From RGIG1828 sp045586905 (lineage in GTDB: Bacteria > Bacillota > Clostridia > UMGS1810): DNA of 35,680 nucleotides. The notes beneath the pieces are model-generated. The model saw only the letters and a program-made list of their open reading frames with translations, made no database searches and was not told the origin of the DNA. The DNA is taken from contig JAZNBF010000043.1 in assembly GCA_045586905.1 (NCBI GenBank), positions 1 to 35,680 on the forward strand. Reading direction: 5' to 3'. Both the position numbers and the translations under genes were made by a program. Positions 1 through 6,433 of this stretch are shown piece by piece (positions within the stretch are counted from its first letter, which is position 1; each line of letters opens with the position of its first letter).

Positions 1-21
1 TGTCCTTTTTTTGCCATAAAA

Positions 22-61
22 ATATGCACCTCCAAAAGTGTCTAACTTTTGGGGTGCATAT
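22..61 (-). terminator. Intrinsic terminator of ssrA
   Basis: The sequence forms a long hairpin: 9 bp at the base (22-30 with 53-61), one bulged T at 31, then 7 more bp (32-38 with 46-52) around a 7-nt loop. On the minus strand the base of the stem is followed by TTTTTAT. It lies about 24 nt past the mature 3' end of tmRNA, so it most likely ends that transcript. Confidence 0.8.
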
Positions 62-84
62 CAAAAGTGTGGGTGTTTCTTTTA

Positions 85-430
85 TGGAGGCGAGGAGAAT
101 TGAACTCCTGTCCGAAAATCTATTCACATAGGGGTCTCCGAGCGCAGATTGTGTTTGACATTCCCTCAATCTGACACACACAAACAAGCGTCAGATTTTG
201 GTAGCTTCATTGTTCATGGGCATCTCAAAGCTTTGATGCCTCACGTTCACCGCATAGATGACGCCCTTAGCCCGGGCGCGGTAACCCGGGTAAGGACGGC
301 CGCCTTTATTTAGGCAGCGTAAGCTACGTTATTGTTAGCGTTTATTTTTAAAGTTTGGGCTTTTTTAAGTGGCACCCGCCACTGCTCGCTCCCTCTGCTT
401 CAAAATCCCCGTCGAACCCTGTACGCCCCC
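85..430 (-). ncRNA. ssrA: Transfer-messenger RNA (tmRNA)
   Basis: tmRNA rescues stalled ribosomes by acting as tRNA-Ala and then as a short mRNA for a degradation tag. The 5' end reads GGGGGCGTACAGGGTTCGAC, with the conserved GGTTCGAC-type segment. The first seven bases pair with CGCCTCC at 86-92 to form the acceptor stem, with one G-U. The 3' part carries the T-arm GGAGTTCAATTCTCC. The terminal CCA is not encoded; the DNA gives CCA from the stem plus discriminator and then TAA. The tag reading frame lies at 313-342 and reads NANNNVAYAA, with a TAA stop at 310-312. The C-terminal VAYAA resembles usual tags that end in ALAA or AYAA, which are recognised by ClpXP-type proteases. The exact resume codon (Asn at 340-342 or Ala at 337-339) is inferred. 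The length of about 346 nt is typical. Confidence 0.97.
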
Positions 431-492
431 GAAGATTGGCGACTGTTTAAAAGTCGCCATGAATGCATCTGTTTATATTTCGTAGCTTATAT

Positions 493-521
493 AGTATATC
501 CGTATTAAATGGTTTTGTCAA
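493..521 (-). promoter_or_regulatory. Sigma-70/SigA promoter of ssrA
   Basis: On the minus strand there is a perfect -35 TTGACA (516-521), a 17-bp spacer and -10 TATACT (493-498). The predicted start near 486 leaves a leader of about 55 nt before mature tmRNA at 430, which RNase P would remove. Confidence 0.88.
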
Positions 522-559
522 TGTAAAATTTTGTACTTTGCCAAAAAGAAAACAAATTC

Positions 560-1201
560 TTATTTTGAAAAAAACGCTTCACAACGGTAGATGGGGTTGC
601 CCTTTTCGGAAAAAAGTGTTTCATATTCTGTCATGACATTGCCCTCAAAATCTGATGCGTGAAGGTCGAGTGTGATGTTTTTAAGATGCATGTCAAAACC
701 GGAAAACGAATTTAACGAAAATTCAAAAAGTCCCTTGTTGTCGGTTTTGAAATGAATAGCACCGCTATCTGATAACAGACTTTGCCAGAGCTTCAAAAAG
801 TTTTCGTGGGTAAGTCTTCTTTTTGCATAGCCTTTCTTTGGCCAGGGGTCGCAGAAGTTGATGTAGATTACCTCGCATTTGGTTTTGGTGTCAAGCTCTG
901 AGAGCACCGAAGCATCCCCTGCAACAAACTTTACATTTGAAAGCTTTGCCTCTTTCACCTTTTCGGCGGCAAGAACTAAAACATCGAGATTTTTTTCGAA
1001 GGCTATAAAGTTTATGTCGGGGTGCTTTGCGGCAGTTTCTGTGATAAATTTACCTTTGCCGCAGCCTATTTCAAGACGAAGTGGTGCATCTTTTTCAAAG
1101 TTTGCTTTTATGTCTTCTTTATGGAACAAAATATCTTTTATAATAATGTCTGCGCACGCCAGGAGTCTTTCCTCGCGATGCTTTTTCCTTCTCATTCTCA
1201 T
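560..1201 (-). CDS. trmB: tRNA (guanine-N7-)-methyltransferase TrmB
   Basis: This 213-aa protein is a SAM-dependent enzyme that makes m7G at position 46 of the tRNA variable loop. The SAM-binding motif I reads LEIGCGKGKF (about residues 43-52). The family signature is present as NFCDPWPKKGYAKRRLTHE (about 116-134), close to the usual NFPDPWPKKRH form. The C-terminal TEYETLF...GNPIYR segment is also typical, and the length matches the family. The ATG at 1199-1201 was chosen because AGAGG sits 9 nt upstream; the second ATG two codons later would be too far from it. It is the last gene of the proB-proA-nfeD-qmcA-trmB run, 18 nt after qmcA. I see no clear terminator after it before the ssrA promoter. 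Confidence 0.95.
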   Translation of the reverse strand: MRMRRKKHREERLLACADIIIKDILFHKEDIKANFEKDAPLRLEIGCGKGKFITETAAKHPDINFIAFEKNLDVLVLAAEKVKEAKLSNVKFVAGDASVLSELDTKTKCEVIYINFCDPWPKKGYAKRRLTHENFLKLWQSLLSDSGAIHFKTDNKGLFEFSLNSFSGFDMHLKNITLDLHASDFEGNVMTEYETLFSEKGNPIYRCEAFFSK

Positions 1202-1219
1202 AGCTGCGTGCCTCTTATG

Positions 1220-2113
1220 TTATTTGTTTTCTTTGTCTTCTACCACAAGCTCTTTTAGTGATGTTGCAAGACCTGCAAGACCTTGAATTTCGCTCGGCAC
1301 GATTATCTTTGTAGCCTTGCCTTCGGCAAGCTTTTCGAGTGCTTCAAAGCCTTTGAGAGCGACAACTGCGCTGCCCGGTGCCACTTCGTTGAGTCTTTTT
1401 ATGCCTTCTGCTGTGGCTGTCTGGATGCTGAGGATAGCCTCGGCTTCACCCTGTGCCTCTCTTATGGCAGTTTCTTTTGCGGCATCGGCCTTAAGGATTG
1501 CAGCCTCTTTTTCACCCTCTGCCACGAGGATGGCACTTTTCTTTTCACCCTCGGCTTTTAAGATGAGCTCACGTCTTTCACGCTCTGCTTTCATCTGACG
1601 CTCCATCGCATCCTGAATCTGCTTTGGAGGGATGATGTTTTTGAGCTCCACTCTGTTTACCTTGATGCCCCAGGGGTCGGTGGCTTCGTCGAGTATTGCT
1701 CTCATCTTGGTGTTGATGGTGTCACGCGAGGTGAGGGTTTCGTCAAGTTCAAGGTCACCTATGATGTTGCGCAGAGTGGTGGCAGTGAGGTTTTCTATGG
1801 CAGCCATAGGGCGTTCCACACCGTAGGCATAGAGCTTGGGGTCGGTTATCTGATAGAAAACAACTGTGTCTATCTGCATGGTTACATTATCTTTGGTGAT
1901 GACGGGCTGAGGCTCAAAGTCTACAACCTGCTCTTTTAATGAAACCTGCTTTGCTATACGGTCGATGAACGGAATTTTGATGTGAAGTCCTACATTCCAT
2001 GTGGCCTGATAGGTGCCGAGTCGTTCAACGATGGCAGCTTGTGCCTGAGGGATGATGCGGATGTTTCTTACAATGATAACAAGTGCTATGATTGCGATTA
2101 AAATCCATGCCAT
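1220..2113 (-). CDS. qmcA: SPFH/Band-7 membrane protein, QmcA/paraslipin type
   Basis: This 297-aa stomatin-like protein belongs to the SPFH family, which forms large membrane-attached oligomers and organises membrane microdomains. Residues 1-18 form a single membrane anchor (MAWILIAIIALVIIV). The SPFH domain follows (about 20-180), with the typical ERLGTY, PFIDRI, SKDN-like TKDN, DEATDPWGIKVNRVELK and QMKAERERR stretches. After it comes an Ala/Glu-rich coiled coil (about 180-235) with repeated KAEGEK/VAEGEK units. Strong similarity to E. coli QmcA in length and order supports the name. AAGGAG precedes the ATG. The gene lies 15 nt after nfeD; SPFH-NfeD pairing is a well-known conserved neighbourhood and suggests that the two act together. 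Confidence 0.93.
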   Translation of the reverse strand: MAWILIAIIALVIIVRNIRIIPQAQAAIVERLGTYQATWNVGLHIKIPFIDRIAKQVSLKEQVVDFEPQPVITKDNVTMQIDTVVFYQITDPKLYAYGVERPMAAIENLTATTLRNIIGDLELDETLTSRDTINTKMRAILDEATDPWGIKVNRVELKNIIPPKQIQDAMERQMKAERERRELILKAEGEKKSAILVAEGEKEAAILKADAAKETAIREAQGEAEAILSIQTATAEGIKRLNEVAPGSAVVALKGFEALEKLAEGKATKIIVPSEIQGLAGLATSLKELVVEDKENK

Positions 2114-2128
2114 AATTTTATTCTCCTT

Positions 2129-2554
2129 TTATTCTTTTTCGACTATAAGCTTAACGCCGCTTATTTCTTTAACCTTAACTTTTGTGCCCTCAGAGAGTGT
2201 GGAGCTGTCTTCCGACACTGCCGACCACTGCCTGCCCGACACATTTACCTGACCTGCAAATTTTTCGGAGTTGATTTCTTCTGTTACAATGCCCGTTTTG
2301 CCTATTACCGTGTCGGCATTGGTGGCAACTGCTTTGGGTTTTACATGCTTTTTTATAATGGGACGGGCAACGATGAGCGAGAGGGCACTTACACACAAAA
2401 ATGTGACAATCTGCAAAAGCACACCTGCTCCGAGAGAGGTTGCAACAAGTGCACCGAGTGAGCCGATGGCAAACCATATGGTTACGAGGTTAGTTGTTGA
2501 CGCTTCAATTGCGAGAAGTACCACTAAAAATATTATCCACAATACACTGTTCAT
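2129..2554 (-). CDS. NfeD-family membrane protein
   Basis: A 141-aa short NfeD protein. The N-terminal half has about three hydrophobic membrane segments (residues 2-22, 26-50 and 53-72). The C-terminal half (about 80-141) has the OB-fold beta pattern of NfeD-C, including GKTGIVTEEI and a G-x-V-x-V-x-G-x-x-W-like stretch (GQVNVSGRQWSAVS). A longer reading begins 17 codons upstream, but ATG at 2552-2554 is preferred because AGAGGTG lies just before it and hydrophobic sequence begins at once. No ClpP-class protease domain is present, so this is the short partner form. It sits 19 nt after proA and immediately before qmcA, its usual partner. Confidence 0.88.
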   Translation of the reverse strand: MNSVLWIIFLVVLLAIEASTTNLVTIWFAIGSLGALVATSLGAGVLLQIVTFLCVSALSLIVARPIIKKHVKPKAVATNADTVIGKTGIVTEEINSEKFAGQVNVSGRQWSAVSEDSSTLSEGTKVKVKEISGVKLIVEKE

Positions 2555-2573
2555 ATTATACACCTCTTTTGTT

Positions 2574-3818
2574 TTATCTTGTCTGTCCGCTTCCTTTGAT
2601 GACATACTTGTAGGTGGTGAGCTCCTCTATGCCCATGGGGCCTCTTGCGTGGAGCTTTTGAGTGCTTATGCCGATTTCGGCGCCAAGGCCGAATTCAAAA
2701 CCGTCGGTAAAACGGGTTGATGCATTGACATACACTGCCGCAGCATCGATGCTGTTTAAAAAAAGTTCGGCATTTGCACTGCTTTTTGTGATGATACATT
2801 CTGAATGACGGGTGGAGTATTTGCCGATGTGCTCTATTGCTTCGTGTGCACTGTCAACAATCTTAACTGAAAGAATGAGCGACAAAAATTCGGTGTCGAA
2901 ATCTTCGTCGGTTGCTTCTTTGTCGCAGGGCATTTTTTGCATTGTCCTTTCGCAACCTCTTATTTCAACATTTTTATCTTTGAGAGCTTTTGAGAGCTTT
3001 TCAAAAAAGCTGTCGGGTGCATTTTTGTGCACAAGCAGGCTTTCGCAGGCATTACACACAGAGGGACGGGAGCACTTGGCATTTACGATGATGTCCACTG
3101 CCATGTCCTCGTCGAAATCTTCGTCTACATATATGTGGCAGTTGCCCACACCTGTTTCGATGACGGGCACTGTGGCGTTTTCGACAACTGAGCGAATGAG
3201 ACCTGCTCCACCTCTTGGGATGAGCACGTCGAGGTATTCTTTCTTTTTCATAAGCTCTGTGGCAGTGGAGCGTGATGTGTCTTCCACAAGGGAGATGCAG
3301 TCGGGACAGAGACCGCTTTTCTCTATGGCTGAGCGCATGATGTCGGAAAGGATTTTGTTGGAAAGGAAGGCGTCGCTTCCGCCTCTGAGGATTACTGCAT
3401 TGGAAGCCTTAAGGCAGAGGACTGCTGTGTCGACCGTTACGTTGGGGCGTGATTCGTATATCACACCCACCACACCGAACGGTACTCTTCTTTTTGCCAC
3501 ATTAAGTCCGTTTGGAAGCGTCTTTTCGGAGATGGTTTCGCCCACGGGGTCGCCGAGCTTTGCCACCTGGCGCACACCCTCGGCAATCTGCTCTATGCGA
3601 CTCTTTGTGAGGGTGAGTCTGTCTAAGAGGCCTTTATTCATGCCGCTTTTTTCGGCTTTTTCTATGTCTTTTTTGTTTTCATTTATTATTATCTCAGCGT
3701 TTGACAGAAGCTCATCGGCTATGGCAAGGATGGCTTTGTTTTTGTCGTCGGTTGTAATTTTCAGAAGCTCTTTTGAAGCATTCTTTGCCCTTTGGCAGAG
3801 GGAATCGAGATATGACAT
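2574..3818 (-). CDS. proA: Gamma-glutamyl phosphate reductase ProA
   Basis: A 414-aa NADPH-dependent enzyme that reduces gamma-glutamyl phosphate to glutamate semialdehyde, the second step of proline synthesis. It has the aldehyde-dehydrogenase-like ProA fold. Visible features are the cofactor region GVVGVIYESRPNVT (about 108-121) with the ILRGGSDA segment nearby, the catalytic Cys in RPSVCNACESLLVH, and the C-terminal GPMGIEELTTYKYV. ATG at 3816-3818 is preferred over GTG at 3819-3821: AGGTG is only 4 nt from the GTG but 7 nt from the ATG. With that start, the A of the start codon is also the last base of the proB stop (TGATG). This indicates translational coupling to proB. Confidence 0.96.
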   Translation of the reverse strand: MSYLDSLCQRAKNASKELLKITTDDKNKAILAIADELLSNAEIIINENKKDIEKAEKSGMNKGLLDRLTLTKSRIEQIAEGVRQVAKLGDPVGETISEKTLPNGLNVAKRRVPFGVVGVIYESRPNVTVDTAVLCLKASNAVILRGGSDAFLSNKILSDIMRSAIEKSGLCPDCISLVEDTSRSTATELMKKKEYLDVLIPRGGAGLIRSVVENATVPVIETGVGNCHIYVDEDFDEDMAVDIIVNAKCSRPSVCNACESLLVHKNAPDSFFEKLSKALKDKNVEIRGCERTMQKMPCDKEATDEDFDTEFLSLILSVKIVDSAHEAIEHIGKYSTRHSECIITKSSANAELFLNSIDAAAVYVNASTRFTDGFEFGLGAEIGISTQKLHARGPMGIEELTTYKYVIKGSGQTR

Positions 3819-4603
3819 CACATTTCACCTCGTTTTGCTTTAAAGAGTGTGCCGACCTTTTTGCCATCCAAAATGTCATAGAGAATGTTTGGCTCTGCAC
3901 CGTTTGCAATTATCATGTCGATGCCGGCATCTGTTGCATCCTTTGCGGCGTGGATTTTTGTTATCATGCCGCCTGTGCCTCTCTGAGAGCCTGCGCCTCC
4001 TGCCAGAGCTTCGATTGATTCGTCGATTTGCCCTACCACATCGATGAGCTTTGCATTTTCATCTTTGCGCGGGTCAGCATCATAGAGACCATCGATGTCG
4101 GAAAGAAGGACAAGGAGGTCTGCGCCCGAGAGCTTCGCAACCGTTGCCGAGAGGGTGTCGTTGTCGCCAAATTCAATCTGCTCGGTGCTGACGGTATCGT
4201 TTTCGTTTACGATGGGTATGATGCCGAGCTCAAGGAGTCTTTCAAAGGTGGCAACTGCGTTTGTGTTGCGCACATTATCTGTCACAACGTCTTTTGTCAA
4301 AAGCACCTGTGCAACGTTGTGGTTATACTCTCCGAAAAGCTTTGAATAGTAGTTCATGAGCTCACACTGACCGATTGCGGCAAGTGCCTGTTTGTCACGG
4401 GTGCAGTCGGGGCGCTTGGTTATGCCGAGCTTGCCCATGCCTATGCTGATGGCACCTGAAGACACGAGGATGATTTTTTTGCCTGAGTTTTTGATGTCGG
4501 AAAGAACCTTCACCAAAGACTCAACACGACGGATGTTGATGCCGCCGCCATTGTAGGTGAGAGTGGATGTGCCCACCTTTATTACTATGATGTCTTTTTT
4601 CAT
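3818..4603 (-). CDS. proB: Glutamate 5-kinase ProB, short form
   Basis: A 261-aa amino-acid kinase that phosphorylates glutamate, the first committed step of proline synthesis. The start IVIKVGTSTLT, then LVSSGAISIGMGKLG, VLLTKD, VNENDTVS, FGDNDTLSATVA, LLSDIDGLYDADPR and the glycine-rich GGMITKIHAAK together identify it. It ends right after the kinase domain, so the C-terminal PUA domain of the approximately 367-aa enterobacterial enzyme is missing; PUA-less forms are known. ATG at 4601-4603 gives the normal family N-terminus. The GTG six codons upstream (4619-4621) reads through an unlikely leader. An upstream GAGG lies about 12 nt away, a somewhat long spacing. Feedback inhibition by proline cannot be judged from sequence. 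Confidence 0.95.
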   Translation of the reverse strand: MKKDIIVIKVGTSTLTYNGGGINIRRVESLVKVLSDIKNSGKKIILVSSGAISIGMGKLGITKRPDCTRDKQALAAIGQCELMNYYSKLFGEYNHNVAQVLLTKDVVTDNVRNTNAVATFERLLELGIIPIVNENDTVSTEQIEFGDNDTLSATVAKLSGADLLVLLSDIDGLYDADPRKDENAKLIDVVGQIDESIEALAGGAGSQRGTGGMITKIHAAKDATDAGIDMIIANGAEPNILYDILDGKKVGTLFKAKRGEM

Positions 4604-4630
4604 GATATTTCGATACCTCACTATGACAAA

Positions 4631-4660
4631 ATACCTTCACATGCAAAAATGTGAAGGTAT
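4631..4660 (-). terminator. Hairpin terminator between the 4689-5129 gene and proB
   Basis: A perfect 12-bp stem (4631-4642 with 4649-4660) encloses a 6-nt loop and is followed on the minus strand by TTTTGTC. It begins 29 nt past the stop of the coiled-coil gene, and its 3' side is only 27 nt from the proB start. I see no convincing promoter between hairpin and proB. Either proB has a promoter overlapping the stem, or it depends on partial read-through. Confidence 0.75.
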
Positions 4661-4688
4661 TGGTCTTGAAAATCTTAATTTTCCCAGA

Positions 4689-5129
4689 TTATTTTCTGAG
4701 CTCTGTTCTGCACTGTTTAACCTTTTCGTTGACAGCTTTGAAATCGGTTTCTACTTTTTCTAAGATGTCATCGGCAAATTTTAATGAAGCAAGTCTTATT
4801 TCTCTGCCGTCTTTCTGAGCCTTTGCAATGATTTCGTTTGCATTGGCAACAGCTTTTTTGGTGATTTCGTGCTCGTCGATGAGAGCAAGGATTTTGTTTT
4901 CTACCTCTTTAACCTTTGCATCTGCCTGCTTCTGAGCGTCGGTAATAATTCTTTTGCTGTCTTCGGCAATAGATTTTGCCACTCTGAGCTCATCGGGGAG
5001 CTGAATGCTTATGTCGTTGATGATAGACAAAACCTGTTCTTTGTTTACGAGGGTTTTTTTGGAAAAGGGTACTTCAAAGCCTTTGTCCACAATATCCTCT
5101 AATTCGCTTAAAAGTTCGATTACATCCAT
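4689..5129 (-). CDS. Coiled-coil protein of unknown function downstream of coaD
   Basis: A 146-aa soluble protein that I do not recognise to the level of function. It is rich in Lys, Glu and Ala and is predicted to be mostly helical. A long coiled coil spans about residues 45-140, including DAQKQADAKVKEVENKIL and NANEIIAKAQKDGREIR. It resembles the b-subunit-like stalk segments that automated pipelines call ATP synthase F0 subunit B-like, but there is no membrane anchor, and no ATP synthase gene is nearby. GGAGG precedes the ATG at a good distance, so it is expected to be translated. It lies 15 nt after coaD and ends at the 4631-4660 terminator, so it closes the rsmD-coaD transcription unit. 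Confidence 0.75.
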   Translation of the reverse strand: MDVIELLSELEDIVDKGFEVPFSKKTLVNKEQVLSIINDISIQLPDELRVAKSIAEDSKRIITDAQKQADAKVKEVENKILALIDEHEITKKAVANANEIIAKAQKDGREIRLASLKFADDILEKVETDFKAVNEKVKQCRTELRK

Positions 5130-5144
5130 CGTATGTATCCTCCT

Positions 5145-5630
5145 TTATTGGGTTTTCTTAATTTCGTTTGTTACTTCTTCTATCATAAAATCGGGCACAA
5201 GACCTTTGAGGCTGCCGCCGAGACGGGCAATTTCTTTGACAATGCTCGATGAAAGGTAGGAATATTTGCCGTTTGTCATAAGAAACATGGTCTCAATGTT
5301 TGGGCTTAATGCGCGATTTGTGAGTGCCATCTGAAATTCATATTCAAAATCGGACACTGCTCTGAGGCCCTTGATGATGATGTTTGCGCCTTTTTCGTTG
5401 GCATAGTTGACCAAAAGGCCTGAAAAGCTTTCTATTTCTACATTGTCAAGGTCACAGGTGCCTCTTTTCAGCCAGTCGATGCGCTGAGAAATGGAAAACT
5501 CAGGGTTTTTTGCGCTGTTGGTGAGAATGGCAACATACACCTTGTCAAATGTTTTGGCAGCTCTTTTTATTATATCCAGATGTCCGTTGGTCATGGGGTC
5601 AAAGCTTCCGGGATATACAGCTATTTTCAT
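5145..5630 (-). CDS. coaD: Phosphopantetheine adenylyltransferase CoaD
   Basis: A 161-aa enzyme that transfers AMP from ATP to 4'-phosphopantetheine, the penultimate step of coenzyme A synthesis. The nucleotidyltransferase motif YPGSFDPMTNGHLDII (residues 5-20) holds the T/H-x-G-H core. The family-specific LRAVSDFEYE and YSYLSSSIVKEIARLGG segments are intact, and the length is typical. The start is the ATG at 5628-5630, with GGAGG 6 nt upstream; an upstream in-frame start 8 codons earlier has no such site. The start overlaps the rsmD stop by 4 nt (ATGA), the classic rsmD-coaD coupling of Firmicutes. Confidence 0.97.
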   Translation of the reverse strand: MKIAVYPGSFDPMTNGHLDIIKRAAKTFDKVYVAILTNSAKNPEFSISQRIDWLKRGTCDLDNVEIESFSGLLVNYANEKGANIIIKGLRAVSDFEYEFQMALTNRALSPNIETMFLMTNGKYSYLSSSIVKEIARLGGSLKGLVPDFMIEEVTNEIKKTQ

Positions 5631-6172
5631 AGTGCCTCCAAAAATTTGATACAAACTCTGCCATAGTCTTTGTCTTTTAAGAGTTTGTAGTGTTGTATAT
5701 CTAAGGTTGTGCCTCTTTCCGACTCTGCCACCACCACTCCGTCATCAGCAAGAAGCGAAAGTGATGCGATGGCCGAAAGGGCCTTGTCCAAAAAGTCTTC
5801 GGCATAGGGAGGGTCTAAGAATATGATGTCAAATTTGCGCCCCTCTCTGTGAAGGCGTGAGAGTGCATCGCCAAAATCGGAGCACAAAACAAGTGACCTG
5901 TCTTTTGTGCGGGAGCGTGAGAGGTTGTCCTCTATCACTCGTATGGCTTTGGGATTTTTGTCGGCAAACACACAAGATGAAGCTCCTCTTGACAGCGCTT
6001 CAATGCCGAGAGCTCCCGAGCCTGCAAAAAGGTCGAGCACACGGGCATCTCTCACTTTGCCAAAAAGCATGCTGAATATGGCTTCTTTAACATTGTCGAG
6101 CGTCGGACGCGTGGCGTCGCCTTCGAGCGAAGCCAGTTTCAGCCCTCTTGCTGTGCCTGAAATAACTCTCAA
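5627..6172 (-). CDS. rsmD: 16S rRNA (guanine(966)-N2)-methyltransferase RsmD
   Basis: A 181-aa SAM-dependent methyltransferase that modifies G966 of 16S rRNA. It opens with the family N-terminus MRVISGTARGLKL and RPTLDNVKEAIFSML. Motif I is VLDLFAGSGALGIEALSRGA, and the catalytic DPPY motif is in IIFLDPPYAEDFL. The predicted start codon is TTG at 6170-6172: GGAG lies about 9 nt upstream, and the ATG nearby (in TTATGTTTTGA) runs straight into a stop. A TTG start may give lower expression. It is the first gene of rsmD-coaD-4689, behind a strong promoter. Confidence 0.95.
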   Translation of the reverse strand: MRVISGTARGLKLASLEGDATRPTLDNVKEAIFSMLFGKVRDARVLDLFAGSGALGIEALSRGASSCVFADKNPKAIRVIEDNLSRSRTKDRSLVLCSDFGDALSRLHREGRKFDIIFLDPPYAEDFLDKALSAIASLSLLADDGVVVAESERGTTLDIQHYKLLKDKDYGRVCIKFLEAL

Positions 6173-6206
6173 AACATAACTCTCCTATATTAAATATACA
6201 CATAAT

Positions 6207-6235
6207 ATTATATATTTTCTTCATTGCATTGTCAA
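6207..6235 (-). promoter_or_regulatory. Consensus promoter of the rsmD-coaD operon
   Basis: On the minus strand a perfect TTGACA (6230-6235), a 17-bp spacer and a perfect TATAAT (6207-6212) lie 34 nt upstream of the rsmD start. Of the 6173-6433 gap between divergent genes, the rest is AT-rich with no other structure I can support, apart from the opposing promoter at 6356. Confidence 0.9.
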
Positions 6236-6355
6236 TAGGAAATTTGGACAGGCATTTTTTGAGGCGTGCCGATTGCATAAAAAATAGGCGAGGAGAGTAG
6301 GGAACGCAAATATTTTTTGTGTTTTGCTTTATTTTTGTGTAGATGTATTCAGCAC

Positions 6356-6384
6356 TTGAAATTTGTGTTAAATAGTGGTATGAT
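6356..6384 (+). promoter_or_regulatory. Promoter of the diguanylate cyclase gene
   Basis: TTGAAA (6356-6361), a 17-bp spacer and TATGAT (6379-6384). The predicted start near 6391 leaves a leader of about 43 nt before the ATG at 6434. No riboswitch-like motif is seen in that leader, in contrast to the operon that follows. Confidence 0.75.
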
Positions 6385-6433
6385 AAAACAAACAGAGCTT
6401 TTTAATTATAATAAGAAAGAAGACAACGAATAA

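Noticed and set aside
2555..2605. Seventeen extra N-terminal codons on the NfeD protein
   Set aside because: They overlap the end of proA, and a good ribosome site stands right before the ATG at 2552-2554.
2812..3843. A 343-codon open frame on the plus strand opposite proA
   Set aside because: It is antisense to a clear proA, has no family motif and is made of low-complexity Ser/Arg-rich sequence.
6181..6433. A further riboswitch or small RNA between rsmD and the cyclase gene
   Set aside because: Apart from the two promoters I see only AT-rich sequence, with no aptamer motif or stable hairpin.
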